DNA of 64,000 nt from Flexicrinis sp001567485 (GCA_030263635.1 SZPI01000001.1:5889-69888), one strand, 5' to 3'; positions 52,747 through 61,790 are shown, counted from the stretch's first letter. Translations and numbers: made by a program. The notes: generated by a model from the sequence alone, not told the origin.

Positions 52747-53556
52747 CTAGGGGGCGCGCACGGCCGGATCCGGCCCGATGAACTCGGTCAGCAGCCGGTC
52801 GATTGTGCCGTCGTTGAGCAGAACCAGCAGCGCGTTGTTGACGTGGTAGAGCACGTCGTGCCGATCCGCGCTGACGGCCCCGGCGTAAAACTCGGCGGTG
52901 AGGTAGTCGGCATGACAGCAGGCCGCGATCTGATCGGCGTACTGCCTCGCGGTCATCGCGTCGACGATTGCGGCGTCGGCTACGACGAATTCGGTGACGC
53001 TGCGAAGCGCAAGCTCGGCCGACTCGAACGTCACGATCGTGAGATCCCGAACGCGGCGCGACCATCTGCGCGCTTCGGCATGACCCCGCGCCCCGAGTTC
53101 CACCGCGACGTGCTTACCAGCAAGATCCCACCCCGAGTCGATCTCGTCGTCGCTGATCAGCAGGAGGCCGTCGTTAAGATAGCCCCACGTATAGGACACG
53201 TCGGCCGGCGTCACATCGGCAGCGCGAATGGCCGCGAACGAGACATCCGCGACATGCGTGCGGACGGCGTCGAAGGCGCTGTCAAAGTTGACCATCACGA
53301 ACCGCGCTTCAAGCCCCAGTAGTGCGGCAACTGCTTTGCCCAACTCGACATCGATCCCAATAAACGTATCATCCATGATAGAACCGAACGGCGCGTAGCT
53401 GGGGTCGATGCCAATCGTCAGCGTCCCGTCGGGAAAGACCTCGTCAACTGAGCCGATGCGCTCCTGCTGCGCCCACCACAGCGCGATGGTAAACACCGGC
53501 AGCAGAAGCAGCCAACTGCGTCTGCGAAGCGTGCGTATCAACCCCGGCGGACTCAC
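52747..53556 (-). CDS. Membrane-tethered solute-binding protein, family 3
   Basis: A 269-residue type II periplasmic binding protein. An N-terminal basic stretch (RTLRRRS) and one hydrophobic segment (about residues 14-29) act as an uncleaved anchor or signal. The domain has TLTIGIDPSYAPFGSIMDDTFIGIDVELGKAVAALLG, DVSFAAIRAADVTPADVSYTWGYLNDGLLL and a C-terminal NNALLVLLNDGTIDRLLTEF. It fits amino-acid-type ABC binding proteins. No permease or ATPase is nearby. The GTG start overlaps the upstream stop by four bases. Confidence 0.85.
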   Translation of the reverse strand: MSPPGLIRTLRRRSWLLLLPVFTIALWWAQQERIGSVDEVFPDGTLTIGIDPSYAPFGSIMDDTFIGIDVELGKAVAALLGLEARFVMVNFDSAFDAVRTHVADVSFAAIRAADVTPADVSYTWGYLNDGLLLISDDEIDSGWDLAGKHVAVELGARGHAEARRWSRRVRDLTIVTFESAELALRSVTEFVVADAAIVDAMTARQYADQIAACCHADYLTAEFYAGAVSADRHDVLYHVNNALLVLLNDGTIDRLLTEFIGPDPAVRAP

Positions 53557-54701
53557 GGCGCGCTCCCCGTCGCGTAGGTTTGCAGCGCGAAATACAACGG
53601 CTTGAGGTCGAAGTCGGTGGTTGCCAGCACGAATCCGTCTGGATAGCTGTTAGCGGGCGTGGGATACCGGAACACCCATAAACACTGCGCGGCTAGCCAC
53701 GGCCACTGCGCATCCGCCCACCGGAAAGCGTCGAGCGTGTTGATCACACGCTGCGCAGGGGAGACCGCGCCCGCCCAGCGTGGATGATCGTTCCAGCCGA
53801 ACTCGGTGATCCAGACCTTCATCTCGTCCAACCCGTATTCATCCAACACGTCGCGCAGCAGTTCCACGCGCCGGAAGTTGAGGCGATCACGAGCTGGCGC
53901 GTCGAGCGCGGCGGATCGCAGGCCGTAGCTGTGCACGGCAAGCCCGTCGAAGTACGCCGCAGCGCCGGCGTCCAGTATGCCGCGCAGATACAAGATGTCC
54001 TCTAAGCCGTTGGCGCTGCCAGCAGGTTCCAGTGTCGCGGCCAGCGCGCCGGCGAGGATCGTCACGTCGGGCGCCGCGGCACGCACCGCTGTGGTAGTGG
54101 CCGCCAGCAGCGCCGTGTATTCGACCGGACTGACCGGACGGAATCCCCACTCGAACGTGAGGTTCGGCTCGTTCCAGACGATGATCGCGGCGAGATCGTC
54201 GCGGTAGCGCGCCGTGAACCGCGCGGCGTAGGCGGCGAAATTGTCATACGACTCGGCCGGCAGCTCGTTGAAGGTCGTTGGCGTGCCGTCCTCGCGCTGA
54301 CGTGCCCACTCCGGCACCAAGCCAAGCCGCGCGATTACACGGATGCCTTGATTGCGCGCGTGCTTGAAAATCTTGTCGGGCTGGCTCCAATCGTCTTGGC
54401 CGGGGCGGCGCTCGACGTATGCCCACGGGAAGAATTCGACGATTGTGCCTGCTCCCATCTCACGCACGGCGCGCAGGCTTTGCTGCATGCGGAACTCTGG
54501 AACCTCGTCAATCAGGCGTGTGTGGACGCACAGCTGCGGCGCATTCGTTACGACGGTCTGCGGCGCATCGAGCAGGACGTGCTGCGGCGCAGGGGCGATC
54601 TGCGCGATCAGCCATACGGCCGCTACCCCCTTCAGGCACCACGTCATGGTGTCGAGGTTGAGCCAGCTCATCCAGCGCCAAGTCCGTCCTGCCAATCGCA
54701 T
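53553..54701 (-). CDS. Membrane-anchored glycoside hydrolase-like TIM barrel
   Basis: A 382-residue protein with an N-terminal signal-anchor (about residues 18-36). The TIM-barrel domain of the cellulase/GH39-like superfamily has VEFFPWAYVERRPGQDDW, a likely acid/base Glu in IIVWNEPNLTFEWGF, and a likely nucleophile Glu in VWITEFGWNDHP. Clan GH-A enzymes act on beta-linked glycans; the substrate is not known. It begins a minus-strand group with the binding protein and three glycosyltransferases, which suggests a role in surface-glycan turnover. Confidence 0.8.
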   Translation of the reverse strand: MRLAGRTWRWMSWLNLDTMTWCLKGVAAVWLIAQIAPAPQHVLLDAPQTVVTNAPQLCVHTRLIDEVPEFRMQQSLRAVREMGAGTIVEFFPWAYVERRPGQDDWSQPDKIFKHARNQGIRVIARLGLVPEWARQREDGTPTTFNELPAESYDNFAAYAARFTARYRDDLAAIIVWNEPNLTFEWGFRPVSPVEYTALLAATTTAVRAAAPDVTILAGALAATLEPAGSANGLEDILYLRGILDAGAAAYFDGLAVHSYGLRSAALDAPARDRLNFRRVELLRDVLDEYGLDEMKVWITEFGWNDHPRWAGAVSPAQRVINTLDAFRWADAQWPWLAAQCLWVFRYPTPANSYPDGFVLATTDFDLKPLYFALQTYATGSAP

Positions 54702-54850
54702 CGTCAGCCCTATGTGTCGTTATCTACCGCTGAGAGTACGAACTGACCCGCCGGTCTGTCAACGTGTGAAGGGCAACCGTCGCCTAATGATCGTCGTCAC
54801 GGCGGATATCGTATGCTATGCTGGCATGCGTACACATCCACGAGGCGCCT

Positions 54851-55687
54851 ATGCTGTTCTCCCTCAATTACTCGCCAGAAATGGCCGCGCTGATCCGTTC
54901 GGGCGATATCGAGGTCGACCGAATCAAATGCCCGGAGTGGCCTGATATGATCGCCGAGGCGAGCACAGTCGGGCAGGTGTATGTCCACTTCAAGCTGATG
55001 GCGGGGCAGGGGCTGCTCGCGCGTGAACTGCTCGATAGTGTGGCGCGGTTCCGTCAGGAAACGGCAACTCCGTACGTCAACACGCACATCGGCCCATCGT
55101 CTGCGCTGTATCCGCTGCCAAGCGACCGGTCAGGCGCCAAGGACGCCGTGCGGCGTTCGTTCGATCAACTCTCCGAACAGTTTGGGCCGGATGCCGTCAT
55201 CGCGGAGAACGTGCCGTATCCTGCACGTTCGGACAATGACAAATCCCTCATCAGCATCGATCCGGAGTTCATCAGCGAGGTGATCGAGGAATCCGGCGTC
55301 GGGCTGCTGCTGGACATCGGCCACGCGCGCCGCGTCGCCGAACATTGGGGCATTGATCCGCGTATCTACATGAGTCGCCTGCCCGTCCACCGTCTGCGCG
55401 AAATTCACATCACCGGTCTCGGTTACAGTCCTGAGGGCATGCGCGTCGATCACATGCCGATGCGCGACGAAGATTGGGACTTGCTGGGGTGGGCGCTGGA
55501 CAACGTACAAAGCGGGAACTGGGCCGAGCCGTGGTCAGTCTCGTGCGAGTACGGGGGCGTCGGAGAGCCGTTTCGCTGGCGCAGCCGTGCCGATGTGATC
55601 GCGCATGACGCGCCGCGTATGCTGGCGATGGTGCGCGCCGCACAGCCCGCAGTAACGCCGCAGACCAAGCCTACGGGCGAAGCGTAA
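54851..55687 (+). CDS. TIM-barrel protein resembling DUF692/MNIO or xylose-isomerase-like enzymes
   Basis: A 278-residue protein with no signal peptide. It opens LFSLNYSPEMAALIRSG. The core holds IAENVPYP, GVGLLLDIGHARRVAEHWG and LREIHITGLGYSPEG followed by VDHMPMRDEDWDLL and CEYGGVGEPF. That spacing (EN, then LLDxxH, then EIHxxG, then a late H-x-D-W segment) matches multinuclear iron oxidases of the DUF692/MNIO family. Sugar isomerase-like barrels share part of it. MNIO enzymes modify cysteine-containing peptides; no peptide gene with that look is seen nearby. ATG 54851 has an AGGCG site; it ends in a 17-base convergent overlap. Confidence 0.6.
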   Translation: MLFSLNYSPEMAALIRSGDIEVDRIKCPEWPDMIAEASTVGQVYVHFKLMAGQGLLARELLDSVARFRQETATPYVNTHIGPSSALYPLPSDRSGAKDAVRRSFDQLSEQFGPDAVIAENVPYPARSDNDKSLISIDPEFISEVIEESGVGLLLDIGHARRVAEHWGIDPRIYMSRLPVHRLREIHITGLGYSPEGMRVDHMPMRDEDWDLLGWALDNVQSGNWAEPWSVSCEYGGVGEPFRWRSRADVIAHDAPRMLAMVRAAQPAVTPQTKPTGEA

Positions 55688-56711
55688 TGTCGATCCATGT
55701 CGTGTGACCCGCTTCGACCACGACCGTCTTGCGGAAACGAATGCGCCCGTTCGCCTCGCTGACGATCACGTCGTAGTCGTCGGCCTCGAGGTCGCCCAAC
55801 GTGAAATCCTCGCGCCACGCCGGGTCACGGTTGATGAGTGGATCGTTGGAATAGGTGTAGGCGTAACGCGGGATACCGCCGGTCAGCCCGGCGCGCCTGA
55901 CGGTCACGGTGAGTTCTGCCGGGATGGAGCCATCCGGATTGCGCACCTGTCCGGCGATCATGCCATAGCCGGGATAGGGCAGAATCCACCAGTCCGGATT
56001 GCGGGACGACCCGAAGCTGTCGGGATCGCCGACGCGCACCTCAAGGTGCAGATGCGGGCCGAACGCGACGCCGGTGCCGCCGACCACGCCGATCTTGTCA
56101 CCCGCCGCGACACGCTCACCGGTCTTGACGTCGACGCGCTGCATGTGGCCGTACAGCGTATAGACCGGCAGGCCGTCGAGGGATAGGACGTCGTGCTGCA
56201 AGATAACGAGATTGCCGTAGTAATTCGGAATCGGGCCGAACAGGCGCGTCCGATCTTCTCCGGCGTAGTACACCGTGCCGTCTGCCACTGCGAGGATCGG
56301 CGTGCCGCGCGGGTTTTGAATGTCCACGCCGTGATGGATCGGCAGGCCGCGCAGCTCGCCCATGCCGTACGGATACGTGCGGTCGATATAGTCGACCTGA
56401 TCGCGCGTGAACGGCCGTTGAAACGCGAACATATCTACCGGGGCCAGCGTGGGTGTGAGCGATGGGGTCAGCGTGTCCGTGGGAACCGGCGTTCGCGATG
56501 GCGTCGTGGTCGCGGTGGGCGTGTGAGTCGCGGTTGGTGTCGCGGTTGGCGTATAGGTTGGCGTCGGCGGAACGCTGGTGGTGGGGATCGGCGTCGCGAG
56601 CACAACACCCTGAATGGTCGGCGGGATGGTGACACGCACCGCCGTCGCGGCTTGTTCAGGCCGGCAGCCGGCCAGTATCAGCACGCAGACACAGACTACG
56701 AGAAGACGCAT
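55671..56711 (-). CDS. M23-family (LytM) metallopeptidase lipoprotein
   Basis: A 346-residue lipoprotein with lipobox LILAGC. A Thr/Pro-rich stalk (about residues 40-90) leads to an M23 domain. That domain has IHHGVDIQNPRGTPILAVADG (HxxxD metal site), LYGHMQRVDVKTGERVAAGDKIGVVGGTG and the HLHLEV motif. A C-terminal beta-sandwich extension of about 100 residues follows (QVRNPDGSIPAELTVTVRRAG ... FRKTVVVEAGHTTW). M23 enzymes cut peptidoglycan cross-links or act as LytM-type activators; the metal ligands are all present. ATG 56711 is preferred over TTG 56714. It starts right after the formimidoyltransferase stop. Confidence 0.9.
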   Translation of the reverse strand: MRLLVVCVCVLILAGCRPEQAATAVRVTIPPTIQGVVLATPIPTTSVPPTPTYTPTATPTATHTPTATTTPSRTPVPTDTLTPSLTPTLAPVDMFAFQRPFTRDQVDYIDRTYPYGMGELRGLPIHHGVDIQNPRGTPILAVADGTVYYAGEDRTRLFGPIPNYYGNLVILQHDVLSLDGLPVYTLYGHMQRVDVKTGERVAAGDKIGVVGGTGVAFGPHLHLEVRVGDPDSFGSSRNPDWWILPYPGYGMIAGQVRNPDGSIPAELTVTVRRAGLTGGIPRYAYTYSNDPLINRDPAWREDFTLGDLEADDYDVIVSEANGRIRFRKTVVVEAGHTTWIDITLRP

Positions 56712-56714
56712 CAA

Positions 56715-57632
56715 TTACTCGAAGGGAATAGGACGATAATCTCCGGTCGCTTGGCCGATACGCGCCTCAAGGATGAGGTCGGCCGCGGCCGCCGGCAATT
56801 GTAAGGCGGAAAGGGCCGCATCGACTAGGGCGCTCAGCGGCGCGAGGCCCACCAGTTCCGTGCGCTCGACCCGATGACCGCGCGCGGCCGCTGCCTGCCG
56901 CACGGCATCCAGCGCGGACAACATGCCGGTCACGCGGAAGTCCGTCAGGTTCATCGAGACCTGCGCCGCGCCGTCCACCAGCAGCCCCAGCGCGCGCACG
57001 CGTGGCAGTCCGCCGCCGGATTCGCGAATCTCGCGTGCGACAGCCTGCGCGACCGATAGATCGTCCGTATCCAGATAGGCGTTGAAGGCGATCAGCGGCC
57101 CACGCGCGCCGACTGCCACGGCCCCGGCGCTTCCCAGCGCGCTTGGCCCGTAGTCCGGCGTCCGCGTGGGATCGGCGCCAACTGACCCGACAAGCGTCTC
57201 GTACGGATCGCGGCGCACCTGCGGCAGCGTGACACGATCAGGCCGGAGCGCCGCGGCGTCATACAAAAACACCGGCAGCCCAAGTTCAGAGCCGATACGC
57301 GCGCCCAGCTTTCGGGCGGTACTGACGCACTCCGCCAACGAGACCTCGCGCAGCGGGATCAGCGGCACGACGTCGGCCGCGCCGATACGCGGATGCACAC
57401 CGGACTGCTGACGCATGTCGATCAGGGCCGCGGCCGCCTTGACGGCGCGGTACGCCGCCTCAGCGATCGGGTCGAAATCGCCGACCAGCGTAACGACCGT
57501 GCGGTTATGATCGGCGTCGCTGGATACGTCGATGATGCTCACGCCGGAAACGCGCATGGCATCCACAATCGCCGTGACGACCTCCGGACGCCGCCCCTCG
57601 CTGAAGTTCGGGACGCACTCGATCAGGCTCAT
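56715..57632 (-). CDS. ftcD: Glutamate formimidoyltransferase
   Basis: A 305-residue formiminotransferase. It begins LIECVPNFSEGRRPEVV and has VIDVSS-like IIDVSSDADHNRTVVTLVG (catalytic His), RQQSGVHPRIGAADVVPLIPL, GLPVFLYDAAALRP, the tail of the N-terminal subdomain DYGPSALGSAGAVAVGAR and VSMNLTDF. It transfers the formimidoyl group between formimidoylglutamate and tetrahydrofolate; stand-alone forms can also act on 5-formyl-THF. No cyclodeaminase domain or hut genes are present. ATG 57632 gives the normal N terminus; the frame is open further upstream, into the preceding gene. Confidence 0.92.
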   Translation of the reverse strand: MSLIECVPNFSEGRRPEVVTAIVDAMRVSGVSIIDVSSDADHNRTVVTLVGDFDPIAEAAYRAVKAAAALIDMRQQSGVHPRIGAADVVPLIPLREVSLAECVSTARKLGARIGSELGLPVFLYDAAALRPDRVTLPQVRRDPYETLVGSVGADPTRTPDYGPSALGSAGAVAVGARGPLIAFNAYLDTDDLSVAQAVAREIRESGGGLPRVRALGLLVDGAAQVSMNLTDFRVTGMLSALDAVRQAAAARGHRVERTELVGLAPLSALVDAALSALQLPAAAADLILEARIGQATGDYRPIPFE

Positions 57633-57636
57633 CGGG

Positions 57637-59706
57637 TCATCCGGGGTCATCCTCGATTCGCGGCGGCTCGCTGCCGGGGGGCATATCATCAGGGCTGTGC
57701 TCGGCCAAGCGCCTGATCGTCGCCTCGTGCAGCTCGCGGTTGTTGAGGCGGTCGTACATGCGCGGGTTGACGGCGCGATCTATCGCATAACGCCAGCGGT
57801 CGCGCCCGACCTCGCGTAACACGGAACGGCAGTTATCGCAGCGGACGACGTGTTTCGTGTTGGGAATGCCCACCGAACGTTCGACGCGCGCTTCGACGTG
57901 CAGATGTCCTGACTTGCACACCGGACACGAGTCGATGACGAAACCCGCGGCATAGCGATGAGCGGTAGCCGCCCCCCGCAAGTACAGCCACAAATAGCCG
58001 ACAATGAGCAGCAGGCCCAGACCCGCCAACACCAGTTCGGGCCGGACGCCGCCCGAGTCGGTAGAGGCAGGCGGCGCCGGGGTCGGCGCGGCGGTCGGGC
58101 GCGGAGGCTGCGGCGTCACGGTGATGACTGCGGCGATTTCGGTCAGGGCCGGGGTGTCCGATGGCGCTGGCGTCGTGGCACTCTCTGTTGTCACGCCGGT
58201 TGCTGTGGATGGAGGATTCGTTGGCGTGTCGGTTTCCGCCGGCGGCCCCGTCACAGTGACCGTAGGCGAAGGCGGGACGTCGGACGGAGTCGCGGTTGCC
58301 GTTGGCGGCGGCTCGGTCGGTGTTTTCGATAGGACAAGCGTATCGGATGCCGTGGGCAGGACAGCGGCCGCAGCAGACGTTTGAGTCTCGCCCACCGAGA
58401 GCGCGTGTTCAGCCGTCCGTGTGACGTCCGTGGTCGTGGTTGGAAGCGGCGTCTCGCTCGCCAACTCGGCCGGAGTCGATGACGCTTGTTCGGTGGGCGT
58501 CGCGCTTGCAGTCGCCGTCGGGTCAGCCGTCGACGTTTGCGTCGGCGCAGCAGTCTCGGTGGGCGGTGGTGTCTCCGTGGCCGTCGGTTCGGCCGTCGAG
58601 GTTTGTGTGGGTGAAGCGGTGTCGGTAGCGGTCGGAGCGGCGGTGTCGGTGGCGGATGGCGTCGCCGTCAGCGTGGGCATCGCAGAAACGGTTTGCAGCA
58701 GCGCCGACTGATAGAGGGCCGCCGCCGTGAGGGTTTGATCGGGCGTTGAAGTCGCCGTATCGGTTGGCGTCGCCGTTGCCGACGGGATGTCCGTGGGTGT
58801 ATCCGTCGCGGTGGATGTCGCCGTATGGGTGGCAGACGGCGAGTCGGTCGCGGTAGCGGTCGCCGTCGAGGTCGCTGTAGCTGTGTCGGTATCGGTCGGT
58901 GTTACCGTAGCCGTGTCGGTGGCGGTCGGCGTGGGGGTATCCGTCGGGGTGTCGGTGGGTGTCGCCGTGGCCGTCGCGGTGTCCGAGGGCGTGAACGTCG
59001 GCGTTGCGGTTGGCGTATCGGTGGGGGTATCGGTCGCTGTCGCCGTGTTCGACGGCGTGAAAGTCAGCGTTGGGGTCAAACGGTTTTCGTTCAAAACGGG
59101 CAGCGACTCGAGGTCGGTCGTCCAATAGGCGAGGTCGGCGCGGATCCATGCGAAACCGTCGTCACTGCGGATCATGATCCACGACGACTCCTCGTTGCGG
59201 CCCACTGGCTCAAGCGACTCGCCGGGAAATTTTTGGCTCAAGCGCAGATAGGTGATGCCCGGGCCTGCGCGCAAATAGGCGCTTACCGCTGAAACGTGGA
59301 CGTAATCGCCTTCCGGCGTGTTGGTCGGGAAGAACAGAGTAGCCGTTGGCGGCCCCGGTTCGATCGTCGGTGTCAGGTTCGGGCCAATGACCGGCAGCGC
59401 GTCCACGTCAACCGCCCACAGCACAAGATCGCGGCGAATCCAGCCAAAGCCACGGTTGTAACGCAGCAGTACCCATGTCGCGTCTGCATTACGGCTCACG
59501 GGGATCAATATGGAGCTGGGGACGACTTGCCCGACGGGGATATGGGACTCGCCCGGGCCGCCGCGCACGAAAGCGTCCTGCACCAACAGGATACTTGACT
59601 GCGGCAGCGGGGTGATCGGTGGTGGAGTTTGGGCGCTGAGCGGCAGCAGCATCGCCATAGCGGCGAGCACTACGAGACAGGCCACGAGCAACCAGCGGAG
59701 TCTCAC
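57637..59706 (-). CDS. Surface protein with two SH3-like domains, Thr/Pro stalk, TM helix and zinc ribbon
   Basis: A 689-residue protein. A signal peptide (1-25) is followed by two SH3b-like domains (about 37-105 and 133-205, for example FVRGGPGESHIPVGQV and YLRAGPGITYLRLSQ). A low-complexity stalk of Thr, Pro, Ala, Asp and Ser (about 208-548) follows, then one transmembrane helix (about 556-575) and a C-terminal domain. That domain has a CPVC ... CDNC zinc-ribbon (VIDSCPVCKSGH, VRCDNCRSVL) on the cytoplasmic side. The layout suggests an envelope sensor or anchor; no function is known. Start is GTG 59706 with an AAGGAA site. It overlaps no neighbour; ftcD starts four bases after its stop. Confidence 0.8.
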   Translation of the reverse strand: MRLRWLLVACLVVLAAMAMLLPLSAQTPPPITPLPQSSILLVQDAFVRGGPGESHIPVGQVVPSSILIPVSRNADATWVLLRYNRGFGWIRRDLVLWAVDVDALPVIGPNLTPTIEPGPPTATLFFPTNTPEGDYVHVSAVSAYLRAGPGITYLRLSQKFPGESLEPVGRNEESSWIMIRSDDGFAWIRADLAYWTTDLESLPVLNENRLTPTLTFTPSNTATATDTPTDTPTATPTFTPSDTATATATPTDTPTDTPTPTATDTATVTPTDTDTATATSTATATATDSPSATHTATSTATDTPTDIPSATATPTDTATSTPDQTLTAAALYQSALLQTVSAMPTLTATPSATDTAAPTATDTASPTQTSTAEPTATETPPPTETAAPTQTSTADPTATASATPTEQASSTPAELASETPLPTTTTDVTRTAEHALSVGETQTSAAAAVLPTASDTLVLSKTPTEPPPTATATPSDVPPSPTVTVTGPPAETDTPTNPPSTATGVTTESATTPAPSDTPALTEIAAVITVTPQPPRPTAAPTPAPPASTDSGGVRPELVLAGLGLLLIVGYLWLYLRGAATAHRYAAGFVIDSCPVCKSGHLHVEARVERSVGIPNTKHVVRCDNCRSVLREVGRDRWRYAIDRAVNPRMYDRLNNRELHEATIRRLAEHSPDDMPPGSEPPRIEDDPG
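58065..59085 (-). repeat. Low-complexity Thr/Pro/Ala-coding region
   Basis: About 1 kb of imperfect short repeats (units such as ACNGCNACN and ACNCCNACN) encodes the stalk of the surface protein. The repeats are degenerate at DNA level and keep frame. Periodic GTCGGT/GTCGCC runs on the plus strand create long open shadow frames. Confidence 0.8.
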
Positions 59707-59762
59707 AGAACGTTCCTTAACGACATGCGCGACAAGATCGTAGCACAGCGGCCGCCACGGCG

Positions 59763-60446
59763 CTAACCTTCCATCGTATCGCCTTCAATGAGGAACTCAA
59801 TCGGTGTCGCGGCGTTGATTTCGTCGGCGAACAAGCGGATTTGCCATCTGCCCGGAAGAAACTCGACATCCTGCGGAGTGACGTAAAACCAGATGCAGAG
59901 CTGTTCCCCATCGCGCGGGGCCGTCCACGCGTCGGTGAAGACGAGTTCGTCATCACGATACCACTGCGTACGAAAAACCGTGCCTGCGCGCAGGTTGTAG
60001 GCGACCCACGTACCGTAGAGCCGGGGTTCGCCGGGGCCGAAGCGCGCGCGCGGCTCGATCACGCATCCGGTGGCGGAGTCCACCATAGTCGTCGCGCCGG
60101 TCGAGACGTACAGGCGCTGCCCGACTTCGACCGGGCCGGTAAGCGCACTTGGATCGAAGGTACTGCCTTCCAGCGCCGGCGTCGGGGTCACGATTTGCAT
60201 AAGCGTGGCGACCAACTGCGCGTTGACCCCCGCGCCTTCTGCGGCTTCTGTGGCGAGCGCAGATACATCGTCGACCAGCTTACTTGCTTCGGCGGTCATC
60301 GTATCGCTCAAGGTCGTCAATTCGGCGGCCGACGTCACGTTATGCGCGGACAGTGTCGCCGCCGTGTCCTCGCCAGCGAATGCGGCGCATCCTGCCATCG
60401 CCAGTACGGCAGCGATCAACCCGATGTGCGTCGTGAGAATCTTCAT
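59763..60446 (-). CDS. Lipoprotein with C-terminal beta-sandwich domain
   Basis: A 227-residue lipoprotein with lipobox LAMAGC (Cys20). The N-terminal region is helical and Ala/Thr-rich (about 30-90). The C-terminal domain (about 105-222) has RARFGPGEPRLYGTWVAYNLRAGT, FRTQWYRDDELVFTDAW, QLCIWFYVTPQDVEFLPGRWQIRLFADE. That layout (aromatic and Trp positions, PGxWxVxL) recurs in extracytoplasmic beta-sandwich proteins of Chloroflexota. I do not know its function. Two cysteines in the domain (CVIEP, LCIWF) may form a disulfide. It is divergent from the next gene. Confidence 0.7.
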   Translation of the reverse strand: MKILTTHIGLIAAVLAMAGCAAFAGEDTAATLSAHNVTSAAELTTLSDTMTAEASKLVDDVSALATEAAEGAGVNAQLVATLMQIVTPTPALEGSTFDPSALTGPVEVGQRLYVSTGATTMVDSATGCVIEPRARFGPGEPRLYGTWVAYNLRAGTVFRTQWYRDDELVFTDAWTAPRDGEQLCIWFYVTPQDVEFLPGRWQIRLFADEINAATPIEFLIEGDTMEG

Positions 60447-60519
60447 CGTGTCCGTTCAAAATTGCCGTGTCGCTGCATTGTAGCGTTTCACTGGATATGC
60501 GCCAGACTGGATGACAACC

Positions 60520-60548
60520 TTAACACGCGAGGAAAAGTCCGCTATCAT
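60520..60548 (+). promoter_or_regulatory. Candidate promoter for the 60.6-kb secreted protein gene
   Basis: TTAACA and TATCAT are separated by 17 bases, about 55 bases upstream of ATG 60602. Five of six positions match consensus in each hexamer. Confidence 0.6.
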
Positions 60549-60601
60549 GGCCCGCGTTTAGAGACTGATAGACCTTCCACGCAAACCCGGAGCCACGTTC
60601 G

Positions 60602-61762
60602 ATGGATACTCGGCGCAGACAGCGCACATACGCTATTTTTGCGATCGTTATGGCGGGCCTGATGGGGCTGACCGCGATTCTGCCGGCGCTTGCCCCGCAG
60701 ACAGCCTCTCAGCAGGCCATTCAACCGACGGCTACCCCCCAGCCGACCGTTCCGCCTCCGCCGGCAGATTTGTCGGCCATTACGTTCGACAACGTGTATC
60801 TGCACCCGTCCGCCCTGTATATGGTGAACTATCCGGATGGATGGGAGCCGACGCGCCCGTCAAACAACGGGACGCAAGTTCAGGTCAACTTTGAGAACAA
60901 CACGGCCCTCAGCATCATCGAGACGTATATTGAGTTCCCGGCCGAGCCGCCTGCTAACTTGCAGGACTTGAGCGCACGCTACGACGAAAACACGCTCCAG
61001 CGTGGATGGAGCCGTTACAACAGTTGGAAGGAAGTTGATCGGACGCTCGACACCGAACAGAACGCGGTGGTGATCGACTTTGAACTGATGCTGCGCTCAC
61101 AGACCTATCTCGCGCGTCACGTCGCCAAACTGACCGGTGATGGCAAGATCTATGTTACGCGTGTGGTCACGCCGAGCAACGCGCGTGCGCTGCTCCTCGA
61201 CCTGCTGGCAAAGGCCGAGGCTTCGATCACGCCGGTTGCGCTGTATGAGGGCACGCCGGTTCAGTGGAACGGCTATTACAGCGCGCAAGACAACATGGTG
61301 GTTCGCTACCCGAACAACTGGGTGCTGCGTGATGGCGGCCCCGGTGAGCCGGTCACGATCGAAGGCTCGGGGCAGGGCGTGCTGCATCTTGAAAGTGTCG
61401 CAGGCACGGTGATCGCCGATGAGGATGCCGCGCGCGAATTCGTCGCAGCGATGCGTCCGGATGCGGAGATTCGCACGGTCGAGGCGGTCGAGCGCAACGG
61501 GGGCAGTGGTTTTGCCGTCTCCTACGCGTATCGCACGCTTGAAGGTGAACCGCAAAGCGCCGTCGCTGTGCTGCTCAACGACGCCGGGGATACCCTGCGC
61601 GTCGCTACGGTGCGCGTACACAACTACGATGTCGATCTGCTGACGACCGAGCCGACTGTCGCGGCGGTGACGGATGCGGCGCAGGTCGCGCGTATGTTCA
61701 ACCTCACGACCGGCCTCGGTTTCCCGCCGGCAGATGAAGATTCGGCCGAAGCCGCCGGTTAA
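60602..61762 (+). CDS. Secreted or membrane-anchored protein with two PsbP/Mog1-like repeats
   Basis: A 386-residue protein. It has a positively charged N terminus and a hydrophobic segment (about 10-33), then a Pro/Thr/Gln-rich linker (36-55). Two domains of similar layout follow, each beginning with an aromatic strand motif: ALYMVNYPDGWEPTRPSNN (about 71) and DNMVVRYPNNWVLRDGG (about 230). The pattern (Y-P-x-x-W) is that of PsbP/Mog1-type alpha/beta domains, so this looks like a duplication. Function unknown. ATG 60602 has a GGAG site; a terminator follows the gene. Confidence 0.7.
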   Translation: MDTRRRQRTYAIFAIVMAGLMGLTAILPALAPQTASQQAIQPTATPQPTVPPPPADLSAITFDNVYLHPSALYMVNYPDGWEPTRPSNNGTQVQVNFENNTALSIIETYIEFPAEPPANLQDLSARYDENTLQRGWSRYNSWKEVDRTLDTEQNAVVIDFELMLRSQTYLARHVAKLTGDGKIYVTRVVTPSNARALLLDLLAKAEASITPVALYEGTPVQWNGYYSAQDNMVVRYPNNWVLRDGGPGEPVTIEGSGQGVLHLESVAGTVIADEDAAREFVAAMRPDAEIRTVEAVERNGGSGFAVSYAYRTLEGEPQSAVAVLLNDAGDTLRVATVRVHNYDVDLLTTEPTVAAVTDAAQVARMFNLTTGLGFPPADEDSAEAAG

Positions 61763-61790
61763 GCCTCAGCCAACCATTAGCCGCCAACGA

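Noticed and set aside
58065..59085. Possible CRISPR or tandem array
   Set aside because: Repeats are short, imperfect and in frame, without unique spacers of regular length; they encode a Thr/Pro stalk.
58004..59128. Val/Gly/Ser-rich plus-strand frames with apparent repeats
   Set aside because: They are the complement of the Thr/Pro stalk repeat of the minus-strand surface protein.
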